In this document: positions 30,310 to 32,447 of the stretch, in pieces
Layout of the letters: the number at the start of each line of letters is the position of its first letter
Position numbering within the stretch: the stretch's first letter is position 1
Assembly: GCA_013335935.1 (NCBI GenBank)
Contig: JAAXUP010000016.1
Coordinates: 1 to 32,447 of the forward strand
Reading direction: 5' to 3'
Length of the DNA stretch: 32,447 bases
DNA from: Eubacteriaceae bacterium
Lineage (GTDB): Bacteria; Bacillota; Clostridia; Eubacteriales; Alkalibacteraceae
Position numbers and translations under genes: made by a program
The notes under the pieces: model-generated
Database searches by the model: none
The model's input: the letters and a program-made list of their open reading frames with translations, nothing else
Told to the model about the DNA's origin: nothing

Positions 30310-30385
30310 TAGCATAGGAAAGTTCGACTAGCTCGCTGGAGTCCAAACTTTCCTATGCTACATGAATAATGCGTCGACGCTATTC
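30310..30385 (+). repeat. Two-hairpin repeat element, copy 2
   Basis: Hairpin 1: TAGCATAGGAAAGTT (30310-30324) pairs perfectly with AACTTTCCTATGCTA (30346-30360) around a 21-base loop. Hairpin 2: GAATA-AT-GCGTC with GACGC-TATTC (30364-30385). The following TGTAGCATA can also pair with TATGCTACA (30354-30362), giving an alternative fold. Its right end overlaps the last codons and stop of the glutaredoxin gene. Confidence 0.8.
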
Positions 30386-30634
30386 CTGTAGCATAAGATC
30401 CAATTTTCCGCTGTCATTAAGGGCCTTCAGGTCTGTGTAGCCTCCAATAAATTTGCCACCAATAAATATGAAGGGTACTGTTCTGTGACCGGTTTTTAAT
30501 GCCTGTTCCTGAAAAGTATCGTCATCATTGTCGATATTGATTTCTGTGAAACTGATATTTTTTGAAGATAGCAATTTCTTTGCATAGTTGCAAAATGAGC
30601 AGTAACTCCATGTATAAATGATTACTTCTGACAT
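30380..30634 (-). CDS. grxC: Glutaredoxin
   Basis: 84 residues. Thioredoxin-fold redox protein with active site C12-S-F-C15 (YTWSYCSFCNYAKKLL) and the glutathione-binding TVPFIFIGGKFIGGYTDL. GGAGG lies five bases before the ATG. The last residues (LMLQE) and the stop codon are encoded by sequence of the repeat element at 30310-30385, so the present C-terminus may have been set by arrival of that element (inference). It is upstream of rubrerythrin in the same direction, but 160 bases and the element separate them. Confidence 0.92.
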   Translation of the reverse strand: MSEVIIYTWSYCSFCNYAKKLLSSKNISFTEINIDNDDDTFQEQALKTGHRTVPFIFIGGKFIGGYTDLKALNDSGKLDLMLQE

Positions 30635-30685
30635 ATTGACCTCCTGAATTGTAATACGATATTATTTACCCAATATTCATGCAAT

Positions 30686-30724
30686 AAAACAAAATCGAAT
30701 CTGAAATCACTTCCAGATCCGATT
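30686..30724 (-). terminator. Terminator of the glutamate-synthase-like gene
   Basis: AATCGAATCTG (30693-30703) pairs with CAGATCCGATT (30714-30724), one A-C mismatch; on the minus strand it is followed by TTTTGTTTTATT. Confidence 0.75.
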
Positions 30725-30736
30725 CTGCATGGTATT

Positions 30737-32329
30737 TTAACCTTTCAGGATATCCATTGCTTCTTCACGATAGCAGTCCATAAGGTAAGGAATTTTTGTT
30801 ACCTTGGCACATTCGTCCGTCAAAGACATCAGTTCCCTTCGTGTGATGGAATCTACGTTGAAGCATCGTGCGCCGGCCATAAGCTGCTGAAGACCAACCT
30901 TGAGTTTGTCAGCATAACTATAGATGCCGATGGCGCCTAAAGGTATTTTATCGATTTCGCTAGAGCCAACCATTTTTTTGACCTGCTCGTAGCAAACGAA
31001 AATCTCCTCAGGAGTGGTACCGAACTCACTGACGGTTCTTGGAAGATCGCCGTCTTTCATCCATTGATCGATATTCTTTCCAACCATGCCGGGTATCATC
31101 AAGGCTCTCCCCATGCATACGGCTTTCACGTAAGGAGCGCCTAATGCGATTGCTTTGAATAATCCGTCTTCAGAACTGAAACCGCCGGCGAAGGCAAGGT
31201 CAGGAACTCGCTCTCCTTTGTCATCCAGGATTTTTGCGAATTCATATGCTGCTGAATGCAGGTAGAGTGATGGCATGCCCCACTCCTCCATCATTCTCCA
31301 TGGGCTCATTCCTGTTCCTCCAGGAGCGCCGTCAATGGTTAGAAGATCGATTTTAGCATTGGAGGACCATTTGATTGCCATAGCCAGCTCTCTCAGGCCG
31401 TAGGCTCCGGTTTTAAGGGTGATCCTTTTAAAGCCTAGCTTTCTCAGCCTTTCCACTTCACCCATGAAGTCATCTTCACTGACAAAACCCAGTCTGGAAT
31501 GTCTTTCAAACTCCTTGATGGAGCCATGTTCATATGCCAGCTGATTTACTGGGTCAGAAGGATCCGGTGTAACGATGTATCCTCTTCTCTGAAGCTCAAG
31601 AGCTCTTTCCAGAGAATTGATTTTGATCTCTCCTCCGATGCATTTTGCCCCTTGTCCCCATTTAAGTTCAATAGTCTCAATATTATGTTTATCAATAATA
31701 TATTCAGCAACACCTAGTCTGGTGTCCTCGACGTTCATTTGGATAAGGATTTCTCCCATGTCGTTATGATATTTTTTGTAAGCCTCAATACGTCTGTCCA
31801 TGTCTGGGGCCTTAATGACTTTGTTGTCTTTATTGAGTTCAAGGGCAGGATCGATACCGCATACGTTTTCACCGCATACGATGGTGACACCGGAAATTGC
31901 AGCACCAACTGCAAAATGCTCCCAGTTCTTTCTGGCGATTTCGGTGGAGCCTAACGCGCCGGTGAAAACCGGTAGGGCCATTTTGACCTTTTTATCCCAC
32001 CCGTAGGATGTTTCTGTATTAACGTTAGGGAATCGGGCTGTATCAGGATCTCCCACGACTCCGTCAGGTAAACCGTTTGCACCCATGGCATATCCCTGGA
32101 TGTTAAGATGTGAGTAATCAATGGGGTAGTCTTTATCTCCCCCTGCGGTGATATATCCAAAAGGACCTGGATAGATCAGTTCCCTGCCTCGGAAAGTAGC
32201 TTTAAAAACTTCGCAGTTGCCCTTGCAGCCATCGATACATCGTGAACAAATGCCGCTTGAAGGGACAACGTTCTTTGATCGGTTGGATGTTCTTGTTGCA
32301 TCATTGCCATTTGGTGTTTGCAAATTCAT
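30737..32329 (-). CDS. FMN-binding glutamate synthase-like protein
   Basis: 530 residues, corresponding to the FMN/alpha-ketoglutarate synthase domain of GltB, without the glutaminase domain. An N-terminal four-cysteine segment (C28, C31, C35, C39 in ICSRCIDGCKGNC) could bind a cluster. The core includes GALGSTEIARKNWEHFAVGA, IELKWGQGAKCIGGEI and LLTIDGAPGGTGMSPWRMM, the last being the catalytic flavin region. Such stand-alone proteins occur in anaerobes and archaea; whether they make glutamate is not general knowledge. AAGGAGG precedes two adjacent ATGs (32332, 32329); I use the second. Monocistronic, with palindromes in its promoter. Confidence 0.88.
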   Translation of the reverse strand: MNLQTPNGNDATRTSNRSKNVVPSSGICSRCIDGCKGNCEVFKATFRGRELIYPGPFGYITAGGDKDYPIDYSHLNIQGYAMGANGLPDGVVGDPDTARFPNVNTETSYGWDKKVKMALPVFTGALGSTEIARKNWEHFAVGAAISGVTIVCGENVCGIDPALELNKDNKVIKAPDMDRRIEAYKKYHNDMGEILIQMNVEDTRLGVAEYIIDKHNIETIELKWGQGAKCIGGEIKINSLERALELQRRGYIVTPDPSDPVNQLAYEHGSIKEFERHSRLGFVSEDDFMGEVERLRKLGFKRITLKTGAYGLRELAMAIKWSSNAKIDLLTIDGAPGGTGMSPWRMMEEWGMPSLYLHSAAYEFAKILDDKGERVPDLAFAGGFSSEDGLFKAIALGAPYVKAVCMGRALMIPGMVGKNIDQWMKDGDLPRTVSEFGTTPEEIFVCYEQVKKMVGSSEIDKIPLGAIGIYSYADKLKVGLQQLMAGARCFNVDSITRRELMSLTDECAKVTKIPYLMDCYREEAMDILKG

Positions 32330-32356
32330 CATAAAACCTCCTTTTAATCAATTACA

Positions 32357-32374
32357 AATGTATTGTAATACATT
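32357..32374. promoter_or_regulatory. Palindrome in the promoter region of the glutamate-synthase-like gene
   Basis: AATGTATT-GT-AATACATT, a perfect 8-2-8 inverted repeat 28 bases before the gene start. An overlapping TACA-AA-TGTA lies at 32353-32362. TATAAT-like boxes on the minus strand (32385-32380, 32377-32372) lie just upstream, so the site would sit near the transcription start, a repressor position. Confidence 0.5.
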
Positions 32375-32447
32375 ATAATATTATATATAAAATTAGATGC
32401 GAATTAAACTCTAAAATAATAAAAAACAGTGATAATTCAAATAATAA

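Overview
The window reads as a chromosomal segment of an anaerobic, low-G+C Firmicute, most likely class Clostridia. The genes point there: rubrerythrin, a desulforedoxin-like peptide, a TM1266-type (hydrogenase-associated) regulator, 2[4Fe-4S]-type proteins, hemerythrin-like proteins and an FMN-riboswitch-controlled riboflavin operon. So do strong purine-rich Shine-Dalgarno sequences, occasional TTG starts and many T-tailed intrinsic terminators. I cannot name the species. I see no rRNA, tRNA, CRISPR array, phage or intact insertion sequence. Coding density is high and no unexplained gap exceeds about 300 bases.

Layout. (1) 1-2210, minus strand: a pantothenate operon (DUF2520 oxidoreductase - panB - panC, the last cut by the window edge), with its own promoter and a terminator-like hairpin in its leader. 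(2) 2216-2293: the first copy of a two-hairpin repeat; the second is at 30310-30385. (3) 2464-4963: a eukaryotic-type hexokinase converging on a trans-sulfuration PLP enzyme across a shared terminator. (4) 5177-8627: a small DUF6483 protein; a three-gene minus-strand operon (DUF1858, an unrecognised 211-aa protein, a hemerythrin-like protein); a divergent thioredoxin-like protein; and a CorA-type transporter behind a structured leader that contains a short ORF. (5) 8640-13390: promoter, FMN riboswitch, then ribD-ribE-ribBA-ribH and a HAD phosphatase that may supply the dephosphorylation step of riboflavin synthesis. (6) 13469-20208: mixed single genes (GyrI-like protein, BirA, O-antigen-ligase-like protein, a 42-aa desulforedoxin-like peptide, exonuclease III, YiiX-like hydrolase, pirin, TM1266-like regulator, DUF523 protein). 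(7) 20258-21835: a 525-aa XRE-type regulator I cannot place further. (8) 22118-25103: a Fur-family (probably Zur) regulator divergent from a znuA-znuC-znuB metal importer with a Fur-type palindrome at the importer promoter. (9) 25184-28466: a ferredoxin-like protein divergent from a Crp/Fnr regulator, methyltransferase and MarR regulator, then an OsmC protein whose promoter is overlapped by a perfect 28-bp palindrome. (10) 28519-32329, minus strand: MltG, rubrerythrin, glutaredoxin and an FMN-binding glutamate-synthase-like protein.

How the parts fit: vitamin and cofactor synthesis (pantothenate, riboflavin, biotin ligase) is interleaved with oxygen, peroxide and possibly nitric-oxide defence (rubrerythrin, OsmC, hemerythrin, ferredoxin with Crp regulator, glutaredoxin, desulforedoxin) and metal transport (zinc import, CorA). 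The least explained items are the two-hairpin repeat with compensatory stem changes, the CorA leader, a possible Crp-type operator shared by the ferredoxin and hemerythrin regions, a structured stretch near 21969-22101, and the unknown proteins of the hemerythrin operon and the 525-aa regulator.
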